Of a stretch of 64,000 nucleotides of DNA, positions 19,258 to 29,037 are shown in pieces. Source of the stretch: Methylotenera sp. (lineage in GTDB: Bacteria; Pseudomonadota; Gammaproteobacteria; Burkholderiales; Methylophilaceae). The notes beneath the pieces are model-generated. The model was not told the DNA's origin and made no database searches. It saw only the letters and a list, made by a program, of their open reading frames with translations. Position 1 is the first letter of the stretch. Each line of letters opens with the position of its first letter. Location of the stretch: positions 487-64,486 of the forward strand of contig JAHRYP010000009.1 of assembly GCA_020622105.1 (NCBI GenBank), in the 5' to 3' direction. Both the position numbers and the translations under genes were made by a program.

Positions 19258-20157
19258 TTATTCAGAGTCAGCGCGAGTCGGTTGCGAGCTGCAAATGCTG
19301 ATCATGCCGCTAAGAATAATCAGGCCGATTGCAAGCCAAGCATCCAAACTTAAATGCTCATTCCACCACAATATGCCAAATAAACTGGCTAACAGAATAG
19401 TGACATAGGCCAGACTTGCGACCACCAATGTATCGCCGGTGCGGTATGCGCGAGTTAGCGCAAGCTGTGCGATGGTGGCTGATAAACCCAAGCCGGACAG
19501 TGTCAGTAAATCTTGCCAGGTAACATGCTGAAAAGCGTTAAACAGCATCCAGAGGCCAGCACCAATAGTAGATACCAGTGTGAAATAAAATACGGTGCGC
19601 CAGTCCGGCTCATTCACTTTACCAAGCTGTTTTACGTGAACATAAGCGAGTGCAGCACCGATGCCGGAGAGCAGGCCAAGCAGGCCGGCAAACCAGTTAT
19701 TCTGATCAATGGTAGGTTTTAGCAGCAGACTGACTCCGACAAATCCGATCGCCAGTGCAAGCAGCAGGATTCTTCTGGGTTTTTCATGCAGCAGAAACGG
19801 CATAAATAACGCTAAAAATAAAGGTGAGGTGTAGTTGAGGGTGATTGCTGTCGCTAGAGGTAAATGGGCGATGGCATAAAAAAATAATACCAGTGCTGTA
19901 AATCCTACCAATGCACGTGACATGTGCTTGCCAATATGCGGGGTTGCCAGTGGTAGTTTTTGTATAGTTATAAATAGCCAGATGCTTAGTAAGCCGAACA
20001 GGGAGCGATAAAATACCAGTTCCGCAGGGCTGAATTTCTGAGCGCCGACTTTAACCAGTGCACCCATAATTGCAAAACCAAGTGCTGCTACCAACATCCA
20101 AACGCTGCCAAGATTGGGCAGTCTAATACGAGTAGCTTTTAACGATGGAAAATTCAC
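19258..20157 (-). CDS. EamA/DMT-family transporter
   Basis: 299 aa with about ten hydrophobic segments in two five-helix halves (EamA duplications), the layout of drug/metabolite transporters. Segments seen include LVAALGFAIMGALVKVGA, LVGFTALVLFFYAIAHLPLATAIT and LGLSATIAQLALTRAYRTGDT, where Asn-Tyr-Thr and Arg-Ala-Tyr positions typical of the family appear. The substrate cannot be predicted. It follows the Rieske oxygenase on the same strand with a 32-bp gap, so the two may be co-transcribed; transport of that enzyme's substrate or product is a guess. Confidence 0.9.
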   Translation of the reverse strand: MNFPSLKATRIRLPNLGSVWMLVAALGFAIMGALVKVGAQKFSPAELVFYRSLFGLLSIWLFITIQKLPLATPHIGKHMSRALVGFTALVLFFYAIAHLPLATAITLNYTSPLFLALFMPFLLHEKPRRILLLALAIGFVGVSLLLKPTIDQNNWFAGLLGLLSGIGAALAYVHVKQLGKVNEPDWRTVFYFTLVSTIGAGLWMLFNAFQHVTWQDLLTLSGLGLSATIAQLALTRAYRTGDTLVVASLAYVTILLASLFGILWWNEHLSLDAWLAIGLIILSGMISICSSQPTRADSE

Positions 20158-20189
20158 TTAGGTTGTGGAGTTGTAGGTGTCAGTAATAG

Positions 20190-21299
20190 TTATAACTTGC
20201 TGATGTGCTGCTGCAATTGCGAACGGTACCACTTATGAAAATGTTCCATGCCGGTTTCCATCGGATGCTGATACGGGCCGCGTTCATCAATACCTTGCGC
20301 ATGCAAGGCACGGCGGCCATCATGCATGCGCTGGCAGATGTCGTTGTCTTCTACAGCGGTTTCTTCATAAGCTGCCTGCTGTGCGGCTACATATTCACGC
20401 TCGAATAGTGTGATGTCTTCCGGGTAATAGAATTCAACCACATTGCTGCAAGCGTCCACACCGCGTGGAATGATGTGTGAAACCACCAATACGTTCGGGT
20501 ACCATTCAATCATCAGGAAAGGGTAATACACCATCCAGATTGCACCGTATTTAGGCGATTTATCGCCCTGGTATCTGGCAACCTGTTCCTGCCATTGTTG
20601 GTAAACGGGCGAACCGGCACGTTCCAGGGACTGCTTGAAGCCTACGGTTTGTACGCTGTAATCAGCACCAAATTCCCAGTTAAGTGCTTCGCAGTTCACA
20701 AACTGATTAAGCCCAGGGTGGAAAGGGCCAACGTGGTAGTCTTCAAGGTAAACCTCGATAAAAGTTTTCCAGTTAAAGCTATATTCTTCTACAACAACAC
20801 GATCCAGCATGTAGCCAGTGAAATCAAAGTCCTGCTTGCAGCCTAGTTTTGAAAGGGTTTTTGCAATATCGCGCTTGCTGTCAAATAACAGGCCTTGCCA
20901 GTTCTGTAAGGATTTTTTATCAAGATTCAAGCAAGGGTTCTGGTCAAAATGCGGTGCGCCTAGCAATTTGCCCTCAAGGTCATAAGTCCAGCGATGCAGC
21001 GGACATACGATGTTTTTGGTTTGACCGTGGCCTTTTAGCATTACGGCTTGTCTGTGACGGCATATATTGCTAATGGCGCTGATGCCATCTTGGGCGTGAA
21101 CGAGCGCTTTAGCTTCGCCGGTCCAGTCAAGTACATGATAGTCGCTCACATTGGGTACCATGAGCTCATGGCCCAGGTAGTGCGGCGCTTGTGTAAACAT
21201 GTATTGCTGCTCGAGTGCATATATACTCGGGTCAACATACCATGCAACAGGCAGTTGTGACTGTTCGTCTTGTTGGGGGATCAGATTCAAAGATGCCAT
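20190..21299 (-). CDS. Rieske non-heme iron oxygenase alpha subunit
   Basis: 369 aa. Rieske [2Fe-2S] ligands are C80 and H82 (CRHR) with C99 and H102 (CPLHRW), an exact C-x-H-x16-C-x2-H. The mononuclear iron site is visible in EDYHVGPFHPG near residues 186-196, with a distal Asp region (VEDNDICQRM). This places it in the ring-hydroxylating/choline-monooxygenase-like clade. No ferredoxin or reductase gene is adjacent, so electrons must come from elsewhere. The substrate is unknown; demethylation or hydroxylation of an amine or aromatic would fit the family. ATG at 21299 follows a weak ribosome site. Confidence 0.9.
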   Translation of the reverse strand: MASLNLIPQQDEQSQLPVAWYVDPSIYALEQQYMFTQAPHYLGHELMVPNVSDYHVLDWTGEAKALVHAQDGISAISNICRHRQAVMLKGHGQTKNIVCPLHRWTYDLEGKLLGAPHFDQNPCLNLDKKSLQNWQGLLFDSKRDIAKTLSKLGCKQDFDFTGYMLDRVVVEEYSFNWKTFIEVYLEDYHVGPFHPGLNQFVNCEALNWEFGADYSVQTVGFKQSLERAGSPVYQQWQEQVARYQGDKSPKYGAIWMVYYPFLMIEWYPNVLVVSHIIPRGVDACSNVVEFYYPEDITLFEREYVAAQQAAYEETAVEDNDICQRMHDGRRALHAQGIDERGPYQHPMETGMEHFHKWYRSQLQQHISKL

Positions 21300-21496
21300 A
21301 ATAAAATGATTGGCTAAAATGATTGGCAGTTATATTTCAAGGATCGCGATTTTTGCCCAAATTACTATTTTTATCAAGTGATTATTAAATAATTTTCAGC
21401 TTGAATTTGGCGGTAAAACTTGCCAAAAATGAGGTTTTAAGCTACTCTCATGAGAGTTTCCACTCCTTTCAAATTATAACCAAAATTGAAGAAATC

Positions 21497-21518
21497 CGAT
21501 CATAAATGATCATGATCG
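21497..21518. promoter_or_regulatory. inverted repeat CGATCAT/ATGATCG upstream of argD
   Basis: The 324-bp gap between the Rieske gene and argD holds CGATCAT (21497-21503) and its perfect inverse ATGATCG (21512-21518), 8 nt apart. A third, partial GATC half-site lies between them. It resembles an operator. No ArgR box consensus is recognised. The rest of the gap before 21490 shows nothing distinct. Confidence 0.4.
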
Positions 21519-21536
21519 CTGGAATAATTTTGCTTA

Positions 21537-21567
21537 CGTTGCTTTAAAGATTGTCTTTAAAGCAACG
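21537..21567. promoter_or_regulatory. perfect 14-bp stem, 3-nt loop hairpin before argD
   Basis: CGTTGCTTTAAAGA, loop TTG and the exact inverse TCTTTAAAGCAACG form a hairpin 56 bp before the argD ATG. No T-tract follows on either strand, so it is not a standard terminator. It could be a transcript-stabilising or attenuating structure in the argD leader, or a protein-binding palindrome. Confidence 0.6.
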
Positions 21568-21623
21568 CTGTAAAAAATAAAAAATTGAATAAAAATCTAA
21601 AAATTTTAAGTATCGAGTAAAAA

Positions 21624-22805
21624 ATGTCTGATCATTTGATGAGTACCTATATGCGTCAACCAGTTACCTTTGCCAAAGGTGAGGGTGTATGGCTGTGGGA
21701 TGATAAAGGTGAAAAGTATCTGGATGCATTGGCTGGTGTTGCCGTAAACGGCTTGGGTCATGCACACCCGAAACTGGTAAAAGCGATTAGTGAACAGGCT
21801 GCCAGATTGATTCATGTTTCCAATATTTATCAGGTTGCCGAGCAGTCTGCTTTAGCAGATAAAGTCTGCGAAATTTCCGGTATGGATAAAGTGTTTTTCT
21901 GCAACTCCGGCTGTGAAGCCAATGAGGCTGCAATTAAGCTCGCACGTCTTTATGGACACAACAAAGGTATCGATAATCCTGAAATAATCGTGTTGGAGCA
22001 ATCGTTCCTCGGTCGTACGCTGGCAACATTATCAGCTACCGGTAACTACAAAGTGCAGGCCGGTTTCGAGCCGTTGGTGAGCGGCTTTATCCGTGTGCCT
22101 TATGATGATGTGGAAGCGGTTAAGCATGTAGCAGAGCATCATCCGAATATTGTGGCAATTCTGGTAGAGCCGGTACAGGGCGAAGGTGGTATTAATATCC
22201 CTAAAGAAGCAAGTGCTTACCTTGAAGCGCTGCGTCAAATCTGTGATGCACATGGCTGGCTGCTGATGCTGGATGAAGTGCAGACCGGCATTGGCCGTAC
22301 CGGTACCTGGTTTGCTTTTCAGCACACCAATATCAAGCCAGATGTAATGACGCTGGCGAAAGGGCTGGGCTCCGGTGTGCCTATCGGTGCCTGTGTTGCT
22401 AGCGGTAAAGCAGCAGATGTATTTACCTATGGCAAGCATGGTTCAACCTTTGGCGGCAATCCTCTGGCAACTGCTGCCGGTCTGGCGACGCTGAATATTA
22501 TTGAAGAAGAAGGCATCCGCGAGAATGCCGAGAAAATCGGCAATCTGATTCGTGAAGGTTTTGTGGCTGAGTTCAAAGATACTGCCGGCGTAGTGACCGT
22601 GCGTAACGCAGGTCTCATGATTGGTATTGAGCTCGATCGCCCATGCGGTGATCTGGTGAAAATGGCATTGGCTGATAAGCTGTTGATTAATGTCACTGCT
22701 GATAAAGTAGTGCGTTTACTGCCGCCGCTAGTCATGAACGAAGCTGAGGCGAAAGAGCTGGTGAGCCGCCTTTCTGCCTTGATCAAAGCTTTTCTGGCAA
22801 AATAA
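21624..22805 (+). CDS. argD: acetylornithine aminotransferase
   Basis: PLP-dependent class-III aminotransferase that converts N-acetylglutamate semialdehyde to N-acetylornithine. 393 aa, typical length. It shows GVAVNGLGHAHP near the start, the cofactor-binding region FCNSGCEANEAAIKLAR, the LLMLDEVQTGIGRTG Asp motif and the lysine-bearing TLAKGLGSGVPIGA. The start MSDHLMSTYMRQPV is supported by a GAG-type ribosome site. It is first in the argD-argF-argG string, which together covers late arginine synthesis. Succinyl-ornithine or ornithine activity cannot be excluded, but the neighbours argue for arginine synthesis. Confidence 0.95.
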   Translation: MSDHLMSTYMRQPVTFAKGEGVWLWDDKGEKYLDALAGVAVNGLGHAHPKLVKAISEQAARLIHVSNIYQVAEQSALADKVCEISGMDKVFFCNSGCEANEAAIKLARLYGHNKGIDNPEIIVLEQSFLGRTLATLSATGNYKVQAGFEPLVSGFIRVPYDDVEAVKHVAEHHPNIVAILVEPVQGEGGINIPKEASAYLEALRQICDAHGWLLMLDEVQTGIGRTGTWFAFQHTNIKPDVMTLAKGLGSGVPIGACVASGKAADVFTYGKHGSTFGGNPLATAAGLATLNIIEEEGIRENAEKIGNLIREGFVAEFKDTAGVVTVRNAGLMIGIELDRPCGDLVKMALADKLLINVTADKVVRLLPPLVMNEAEAKELVSRLSALIKAFLAK

Positions 22806-22889
22806 GAAACTTAACAATATAAACAACTTAACAACGAGTTAATTAACTGAAGAAGCCCGTTTCAATAAAACTCTGGCTTCCAAACCATT

Positions 22890-23804
22890 ATGGCAATAAA
22901 ACATTTTCTGCAATTCAATGATTTAAATCGTGACGAGTTCGAGCACGTGTTTCAGCGCGCGCACTGGATTAAAAATCAATTCAAGGCTTATCAGCAGTAC
23001 TGGCCGCTTCAGGATCGTACACTGGTCATGATTTTTGAAAAAGCCAGCACACGTACACGCCTTTCATTTGAGGCAGGTATGCAGCAATTGGGCGGTTCAG
23101 CGATTTACCTGAATACGCGTGATTCACAGCTGGGTCGCGGTGAGCCGGTTGAAGATGCAGCGCAGGTGATTTCACGCATGAGCGACATCGTGATGATTCG
23201 TACTTTTGAGCAGGAAATTATCGAGCGCTTTGCCGCTAATTCACGTGTGCCAGTGATTAATGGTTTAACCAATGAGTATCACCCATGCCAGATCATGGCG
23301 GATATTTTTACCTATATTGAACATCGTGGTTCGATCAAAGGTAAAACCGTAGCTTGGATCGGCGACAGCAACAACGTGTGCAACACATGGTTACAGGCTG
23401 CTGAAGTGCTGGATTTTAACGTACATGTATCAACGCCGCCTGGTTATGAAGTTGAGCCTGAGCGTGCCAATTTATATGGTACTGATCATTTTGAAGTGTT
23501 TGCCGACCCGATGGATGCAGCAGAAGGTGCTGATCTGGTAACAACGGATGTTTGGACCAGCATGGGTTTTGAAGCTGAAAATGAAGAACGTATGCGTGAC
23601 TTTGCCGATTGGCAGGTTGATGCAGACATGATGCGTGTTGCTGCCAAAGATGCATTATTCATGCATTGTCTGCCGGCACACCGTGGTGAAGAAGTTTCTG
23701 CGGATGTAATTGATGGTAAACAAAGTGTAGTGTGGGATGAAGCGGAAAACAGGCTACACACGCAAAAAGCATTAATGGAATATTTGCTGTTAGGCAAAGT
23801 TTAA
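22890..23804 (+). CDS. argF: ornithine carbamoyltransferase
   Basis: Forms citrulline from ornithine and carbamoyl phosphate. 304 aa. Diagnostic motifs are the carbamoyl-phosphate loop FEKASTRTRLSFE at about residues 47-59, HPCQIMAD near 133, the ornithine loop with DVWTSMG and the C-terminal FMHCLPAHRGEEV. It lies 84 bp after argD and 61 bp before argG, all on the same strand. The gap sequences have no terminator, so a joint transcript is likely. Confidence 0.97.
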   Translation: MAIKHFLQFNDLNRDEFEHVFQRAHWIKNQFKAYQQYWPLQDRTLVMIFEKASTRTRLSFEAGMQQLGGSAIYLNTRDSQLGRGEPVEDAAQVISRMSDIVMIRTFEQEIIERFAANSRVPVINGLTNEYHPCQIMADIFTYIEHRGSIKGKTVAWIGDSNNVCNTWLQAAEVLDFNVHVSTPPGYEVEPERANLYGTDHFEVFADPMDAAEGADLVTTDVWTSMGFEAENEERMRDFADWQVDADMMRVAAKDALFMHCLPAHRGEEVSADVIDGKQSVVWDEAENRLHTQKALMEYLLLGKV

Positions 23805-23865
23805 CGATACCGGCTTTTGTAGTCGGTATTCGTAACGATAAGATTTAATTAGGGAAAATTTAGTA

Positions 23866-25086
23866 ATGAGCAAAATTAATAAAGTGGTTTTAGCCTATTC
23901 TGGCGGTCTGGATACGTCAGTTATTTTGAAATGGCTGCAAGATGAGTATAAATGTGAAGTGGTAACTTATACCGCTGATCTAGGTCAGGGTGAAGAGCTT
24001 GAGCCGGCACGTGCAAAAGCCAAGTCAGCCGGTGTTAAAGAGATTTTTATTGATGACGTGCGTGAAGAGTTCGTGCGTGATTTTGTATTCCCGATGTTCC
24101 GTGCCAATACCGTGTATGAAGGCGAATATCTGTTAGGTACTTCTATCGCCCGTCCATTGATCGCAAAACGTTTGATCGAAGTTGCGCATCAAACCAATGC
24201 TGATGCCATCTCACATGGCGCCACCGGTAAAGGTAACGATCAGGTGCGTTTTGAGCTGGGTGCTTACGCATTAAACCCAAACATCCATATCATTGCCCCA
24301 TGGCGTGAATGGGACCTGTTAAGCCGTGAAAAACTCATGGCTTATGCAGAAAAGCACGGTATTCCAGTGGATATGAAGCACAAGCAAGGCGGCAGCCCAT
24401 ACAGTATGGATGCCAACCTGCTGCATATCTCTTATGAAGGCCGCCACCTTGAGAACCCAGCTGCAGAAGCTGAAGAATCCATGTGGCGCTGGAGCGTGAG
24501 CCCGGAAAAAGCGCCGGATGCAGCGGAGTATCTTGATATTGAGTATGTGAACGGTGACCCGGTTAGCCTGAACGGCGAGGCAATGAAACCACATGAACTG
24601 CTGGCACATTTAAACGCTATTGGCGGTAAACATGGTATCGGTCGTCTGGACCTGGTTGAAAACCGCTATGTGGGCATGAAATCACGCGGCTGTTACGAAA
24701 CCCCGGGTGGCACCATTATGCTCAAAGCACACCGTGCAATTGAGTCGATTACGCTGGATCGTGAAGTGGCGCATTTGAAAGATGATTTGATGCCGCGCTA
24801 TGCCAGTATGATCTATAACGGTTACTGGTGGAGCCCTGAGCGTATTGCCTTGCAGACATTGATTGATCATACACAATCTTCAGTCAATGGCTGGGTGCGT
24901 GTGAAACTGTACAAAGGCAATGTGATCATCACTGGCCGTGACAGTAAAACCAATTCACTGTTTGATCCGACCATTGCAACGTTTGAAGATGATAAAGGCG
25001 CTTACGATCAAAAAGACGCGGGTGGCTTTATCAAATTGAACGCCTTGAGAATGCGTATTGCGGCAAATCTCAGAAATAAAAAATAA
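23866..25086 (+). CDS. argG: argininosuccinate synthase
   Basis: Joins citrulline and aspartate with ATP. 406 aa, typical of type-I ArgG. It begins [20 protein letters not shown] with the PP-loop SGGLDTS at residues 13-19, and has [26 protein letters not shown] and [30 protein letters not shown] precedes the ATG. A strong bidirectional terminator follows at 25124. Codon use and length give no sign of damage. Confidence 0.98.
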   Translation: MSKINKVVLAYSGGLDTSVILKWLQDEYKCEVVTYTADLGQGEELEPARAKAKSAGVKEIFIDDVREEFVRDFVFPMFRANTVYEGEYLLGTSIARPLIAKRLIEVAHQTNADAISHGATGKGNDQVRFELGAYALNPNIHIIAPWREWDLLSREKLMAYAEKHGIPVDMKHKQGGSPYSMDANLLHISYEGRHLENPAAEAEESMWRWSVSPEKAPDAAEYLDIEYVNGDPVSLNGEAMKPHELLAHLNAIGGKHGIGRLDLVENRYVGMKSRGCYETPGGTIMLKAHRAIESITLDREVAHLKDDLMPRYASMIYNGYWWSPERIALQTLIDHTQSSVNGWVRVKLYKGNVIITGRDSKTNSLFDPTIATFEDDKGAYDQKDAGGFIKLNALRMRIAANLRNKK

Positions 25087-25123
25087 TCGCTGATTTTCTG
25101 CATTGAAACCTTAGTTGTATCTC

Positions 25124-25153
25124 AAAAAATGCACCTGATCAGGTGCATTTTTT
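25124..25153. terminator. rho-independent terminator after argG, bidirectional
   Basis: A perfect 30-bp palindrome with the core TGCACCTGATCAGGTGCA, preceded by A6 and followed by T6. It works in either direction and closes the arg transcription unit 38 bp after the argG stop. Confidence 0.93.
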
Positions 25154-25218
25154 AATTCAGCTCACTAGTTCTTGTTCGGCTATGTGTTGATTATTTAAAC
25201 TGATACCACTGCGCTAAA

Positions 25219-25249
25219 TACCTAAATAGGTACTTGAGTGTTTTATAAT
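25219..25249 (+). promoter_or_regulatory. palindrome plus TATAAT box upstream of rnhA
   Basis: TATAAT at 25244-25249 is a perfect -10. The usual -35 position holds a poor match that overlaps the palindrome TACCTAAATAGGTA (25219-25232). A site bound by a regulator in place of a good -35 would fit an activated or repressed rnhA-dnaQ promoter. Confidence 0.4.
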
Positions 25250-25288
25250 TGTTGCCGACATCATAATAAATAGTGAGTAGTGTTTTTC

Positions 25289-25765
25289 ATGACAAAAATA
25301 GATTCAACCCAGCACCGCCCAGTTGAGATTTACGCGGATGGCGCCTGCAAAGGTAATCCTGGCCCTGGCGGCTGGGGGGCATGGATACATTATGACGGGC
25401 ATGAAAAAGAGCTTTTTGGCGGCGAAATGAATACTACCAACAACCGTATGGAACTGACGGCGGTAATCCGTGCGCTGGAAGCACTTAAAAGATCATGCCA
25501 TGCCAAGGTCTATACGGATTCTGTCTATGTGCAGAAAGGCATGTCAGAATGGATTTCCGGCTGGAAAGCACGTAACTGGCGCACCGCAGATAAAAAACCG
25601 GTAAAGAATGATGACCTGTGGCGTGTATTGGATTTACTTGCGCAACAGCATACTGTTGAGTGGGTTTGGGTCAAAGGGCATGCCGGTAATGCAGGTAACG
25701 AACGCGCAGATATGCTGGCGAACAAAGGCGTAGAACAGTTGATGCAAGGAGGCGCAGTAGTATGA
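25289..25765 (+). CDS. rnhA: ribonuclease HI
   Basis: Cleaves RNA in RNA-DNA hybrids. About 158 aa. Active-site acidic residues lie in [16 protein letters not shown], in [17 protein letters not shown], in [12 protein letters not shown] and in [14 protein letters not shown], giving the D-E-D-D set. The frame is open to GTG at 25280; ATG at 25289 gives [20 protein letters not shown] and is preferred. It overlaps dnaQ by 4 nt, a common pairing in betaproteobacteria that suggests coupled translation. Confidence 0.96.
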   Translation: MTKIDSTQHRPVEIYADGACKGNPGPGGWGAWIHYDGHEKELFGGEMNTTNNRMELTAVIRALEALKRSCHAKVYTDSVYVQKGMSEWISGWKARNWRTADKKPVKNDDLWRVLDLLAQQHTVEWVWVKGHAGNAGNERADMLANKGVEQLMQGGAVV

Positions 25766-26445
25766 GGCAGATTTTTCTGGATACGGAAACCACCGGTTTA
25801 TATCCGGCACAGGGGCACCGCGTGATTGAGGTGGCGGCAGTTGAGGTCATTAATCGTCGGCTTACTAAAAATCATTTTCACTATTATCTGAACCCTGACC
25901 GCGAGATTGATCAGGGCGCACAGGAAGTGCATGGTATTTCATTAGAGTTTTTGCAGGATAAACCGCACTTTGCTGATATTGCGCATGATCTAATCGCTTT
26001 TATCGCGGATTCCGAGTTGATTATGCATAACGCACCGTTTGACGTAGGGTTTTTGAATAGCGAGTTTGGTTTACTTGGGCTAAAAACCGTTGAAGAGATC
26101 ACGGCGAAAGTGACTGATACACTGAAAATAGCCAAAGAGATGCGACCGGGACAGCGTAATAATCTGGATGCATTATGCAGGCATTTTGGTATTGATAACT
26201 CAAGACGTACTTTACATGGTGCATTATTGGATGCTGAACTATTAGCCGATGTGTATATGGCGATGACGCGGGGTCAGGAAAGCCTCATGATGACATTAGA
26301 TAAGCCAGAGCAAACTGGTGTCGATGTTGTGCCAAAGATTAACGCGCCCATTCTGGTTAAGCTGGCAAGTGCAGATGAACAGGCAGCGCATGAAGTGTAT
26401 TTAGCAGGGCTGGCAAAATCGGGCAATTGTATTTGGAATAGTTAA
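25762..26445 (+). CDS. dnaQ: DNA polymerase III epsilon subunit, proofreading exonuclease
   Basis: 3'-5' exonuclease that proofreads replication. 227 aa. The DEDDh motifs are FLDTETTGL near residues 5-13, [10 protein letters not shown] near 93-102 and [15 protein letters not shown] near 152-166. A short C-terminal tail ([14 protein letters not shown]) is where the alpha subunit binds in relatives. Its start lies within the rnhA stop (ATGA overlap). Confidence 0.95.
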   Translation: MRQIFLDTETTGLYPAQGHRVIEVAAVEVINRRLTKNHFHYYLNPDREIDQGAQEVHGISLEFLQDKPHFADIAHDLIAFIADSELIMHNAPFDVGFLNSEFGLLGLKTVEEITAKVTDTLKIAKEMRPGQRNNLDALCRHFGIDNSRRTLHGALLDAELLADVYMAMTRGQESLMMTLDKPEQTGVDVVPKINAPILVKLASADEQAAHEVYLAGLAKSGNCIWNS

Positions 26446-26504
26446 GCAGGGTTTTTAAGCAGTATTGATGTGTTTACGGTTTATACCGTTTAAGAAAGAA
26501 TAAA

Positions 26505-27590
26505 ATGAATAAGACAATTTTAGTAACAGGCGGCGCCGGTTTTATCGGCTCTAATTTTGTGCTGGCGTGGGTAAAGCAGGGTTTGGGAACCGTAGTAAAT
26601 CTTGACAACCTCACCTATGCAGGAAATCTTGATAACCTGACCTCATTAGGCCACAATGCACACCATATTTTTGTGCGTGGCGACATCGGTGACAGACATC
26701 TGCTAGATAAACTTCTGGCACAGCATAAGCCATGTGCGGTAGTAAATTTTGCTGCTGAAAGTCATGTAGACAGATCAATTCACGGACCTGAAGACTTTAT
26801 TCAAACCAATGTGGTCGGTACGTTCCATCTGCTTGAAGCAGTGCGTGGCTACTGGGGTGGGCTCGATACAGAACATAAGAAAAACTTCCGCTTCCTGCAT
26901 GTGTCTACGGATGAAGTCTATGGTTCATTATCAAAAGATGACCCAGCATTTACTGAAACTACACCATATGCGCCTAACAGCCCGTATTCAGCTTCTAAAG
27001 CGGCATCAGACCATCTGGTGCGTGCGTATCATCATACTTATGGTTTGCCCACATTAACTACTAATTGCTCCAATAACTATGGTCCGCATCATTTCCCTGA
27101 AAAATTGATTCCATTGGTAATTCATAATGCTTTAACCGGCAAACCATTACCGATTTACGGCAACGGCCAGCAGATTCGTGACTGGCTGTATGTGGAAGAT
27201 CACTGTGCGGCGATCCGTCGTGTGCTGGAAGCTGGCAGGGTAGGTGAAGTTTATAACGTAGGTGGCTGGAACGAAAAACCTAACATTGAAGTGGTGCGCA
27301 CACTGTGCAGAATGCTGGATAAGAAAAAGCCGCGTGCAGATGGCCACTCTTATGCAGAACAGATTACGTTTGTGGAAGATAGATTGGGTCATGACCAGCG
27401 TTATGCGATTGATGCCAGCAAAATATCCAATGAGTTAGGCTGGAAACCGGTTGAAACTTTTGACACAGGCATTGAGAAAACCGTGGACTGGTTCCTGCAG
27501 AATCAGGATTGGGTCAATAATGTGACCAGTGGCGAGTACCGCAATTGGGTGCAGACGCAATATGCAGAGCGTGGAGAAGAATTAGCATGA
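26505..27590 (+). CDS. rfbB: dTDP-glucose 4,6-dehydratase
   Basis: Second step of dTDP-L-rhamnose synthesis for cell-surface polysaccharide. 361 aa, an extended short-chain dehydrogenase. Visible are the NAD-binding [23 protein letters not shown], the [10 protein letters not shown] region, the catalytic Thr/Asp/Glu loop STDEVYGSL and [12 protein letters not shown] (Tyr-x3-Lys). First of four genes in pathway-complete order B-A-C-D, with overlapping or close ends. GAAAGAAT precedes the ATG. Confidence 0.97.
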   Translation: MNKTILVTGGAGFIGSNFVLAWVKQGLGTVVNLDNLTYAGNLDNLTSLGHNAHHIFVRGDIGDRHLLDKLLAQHKPCAVVNFAAESHVDRSIHGPEDFIQTNVVGTFHLLEAVRGYWGGLDTEHKKNFRFLHVSTDEVYGSLSKDDPAFTETTPYAPNSPYSASKAASDHLVRAYHHTYGLPTLTTNCSNNYGPHHFPEKLIPLVIHNALTGKPLPIYGNGQQIRDWLYVEDHCAAIRRVLEAGRVGEVYNVGGWNEKPNIEVVRTLCRMLDKKKPRADGHSYAEQITFVEDRLGHDQRYAIDASKISNELGWKPVETFDTGIEKTVDWFLQNQDWVNNVTSGEYRNWVQTQYAERGEELA

Positions 27591-28462
27591 AAGGTATTAT
27601 TTTAGCTGGAGGATCAGGCACACGCCTGCATCCGGTAACACAGGTGGTCTCCAAGCAACTGCTACCGGTTTACGACAAACCCATGATCTATTATCCGCTG
27701 ACAACATTGATGCTGGCGGGTATTCGTGACATTCTCGTGATTTCTACGCCTGAAGATACGCCGCGATTCCAGCAGTTACTGGGGGATGGCAGCCAATGGG
27801 GCGTGTCAATTCAATACGCAGTGCAGCCTTCACCTGATGGCCTTGCACAGGCATTTATTATCGGTAAAGACTTTATTGGTCAGGATAGTTGTGCGCTAGT
27901 ACTCGGAGATAATATTTTTTATGGTCACGAGCTTGCAGAAATGACACAGCAAGCGGCTAACCTTACACAAGGTGCTGCCGTGTTTGCATATCCTGTTAGC
28001 GATCCGGAGCGTTATGGCGTAGTTGAGTTTAATGCTCAGGGCCAGGCTATAAGCCTGGAAGAAAAGCCTGCAGTTCCAAAATCCAGATATGCAGTGACCG
28101 GATTATATTTCTACGATAATCGCGTGGTGGATATTGCTGCTCAGTTAAAACCTTCACCGCGCGGTGAGCTGGAAATTACCGATGTGAACCGCATTTATCT
28201 GGAAAGCGGTGATTTGCAGGTTAAAGTGATGGGACGCGGTATTGCCTGGCTGGATACAGGAACGCATGACTCATTGCTGGAGGCTTCAATGTTTATCCAA
28301 ACGATCGAGAAGCGTCAGGGCTTGAAAATCGCGTGTCCGGAAGAAGTTGCCTATCGTATGCGTTACATCGATGCTGCTGCATTGGATGCGTTGGCGAATA
28401 AATATATTAAAAATGGTTATGGCCAGTATCTGAAGCTGGTATTAAGCGAGCAGGTGTACTGA
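27587..28462 (+). CDS. rfbA: glucose-1-phosphate thymidylyltransferase
   Basis: First pathway step, making dTDP-glucose. 291 aa from the ATG at 27587, which overlaps the rfbB stop by 4 nt. An earlier in-frame start at 27545 would lie inside rfbB and is rejected. The nucleotidyltransferase signature [20 protein letters not shown] lies at residues 8-27, with [12 protein letters not shown] and GVVEFN following. The C-terminal [17 protein letters not shown] is also typical. Confidence 0.97.
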   Translation: MKGIILAGGSGTRLHPVTQVVSKQLLPVYDKPMIYYPLTTLMLAGIRDILVISTPEDTPRFQQLLGDGSQWGVSIQYAVQPSPDGLAQAFIIGKDFIGQDSCALVLGDNIFYGHELAEMTQQAANLTQGAAVFAYPVSDPERYGVVEFNAQGQAISLEEKPAVPKSRYAVTGLYFYDNRVVDIAAQLKPSPRGELEITDVNRIYLESGDLQVKVMGRGIAWLDTGTHDSLLEASMFIQTIEKRQGLKIACPEEVAYRMRYIDAAALDALANKYIKNGYGQYLKLVLSEQVY

Positions 28463-29010
28463 TGCAAGTCGTTCAAACAGCAATTCCGGAAGTGTTGATT
28501 TTAGAGCCGCAAGTTTACGGTGATGAACGTGGTTTCTTTTTTGAGAGTTTCAATCAGCAGAAATTTGAAGCGCTCACCGGCGTTAAAGCAGATTTTGTGC
28601 AGGATAATCATTCCAGATCAGCGATTAACGTATTACGCGGTTTGCATTACCAGATTCAGCAGCCACAGGGCAAGCTAGTGCGAGTGGTTGCAGGTGAAGT
28701 GTTTGATGTGGCGGTTGACCTGCGTCGGCAGTCTGCGACCTTTGGCAAATGGGTAGGGGTGATTCTTTCTGCCGAAAACAAACGTCAGCTCTGGGTTCCT
28801 CCCGGCTTCGCACATGGCTTTCTGGTACTGAAAGAAGGCACCGAGTTTTTATATAAAACGACTGACTATTATGCGCCGCAGCACGAGCGCTGCATTCGTT
28901 GGGATGACCCGGAAATTGGTATTGAGTGGCCATTGTCAGGTGAGCCAGCATTATCAGCTAAAGACCAATTGGGGTTGAGTTTTTCGGAAGCCGATGTTTT
29001 TGAAGATTGA
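28462..29010 (+). CDS. rfbC: dTDP-4-dehydrorhamnose 3,5-epimerase
   Basis: Third pathway step. 182 aa cupin-type epimerase. The start shares one base with the rfbA stop (TGATG). Catalytic features of the family are seen in VQDNHSRSAINVLRGLHYQ, whose His is the usual base, and in VAVDLRRQSATFGKW and WVPPGFAHGFLVL. The final FSEADVFED is the usual acidic tail. Confidence 0.97.
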   Translation: MQVVQTAIPEVLILEPQVYGDERGFFFESFNQQKFEALTGVKADFVQDNHSRSAINVLRGLHYQIQQPQGKLVRVVAGEVFDVAVDLRRQSATFGKWVGVILSAENKRQLWVPPGFAHGFLVLKEGTEFLYKTTDYYAPQHERCIRWDDPEIGIEWPLSGEPALSAKDQLGLSFSEADVFED

Positions 29011-29037
29011 CCCGATATTTTAGTAAGAGTAAACCTA

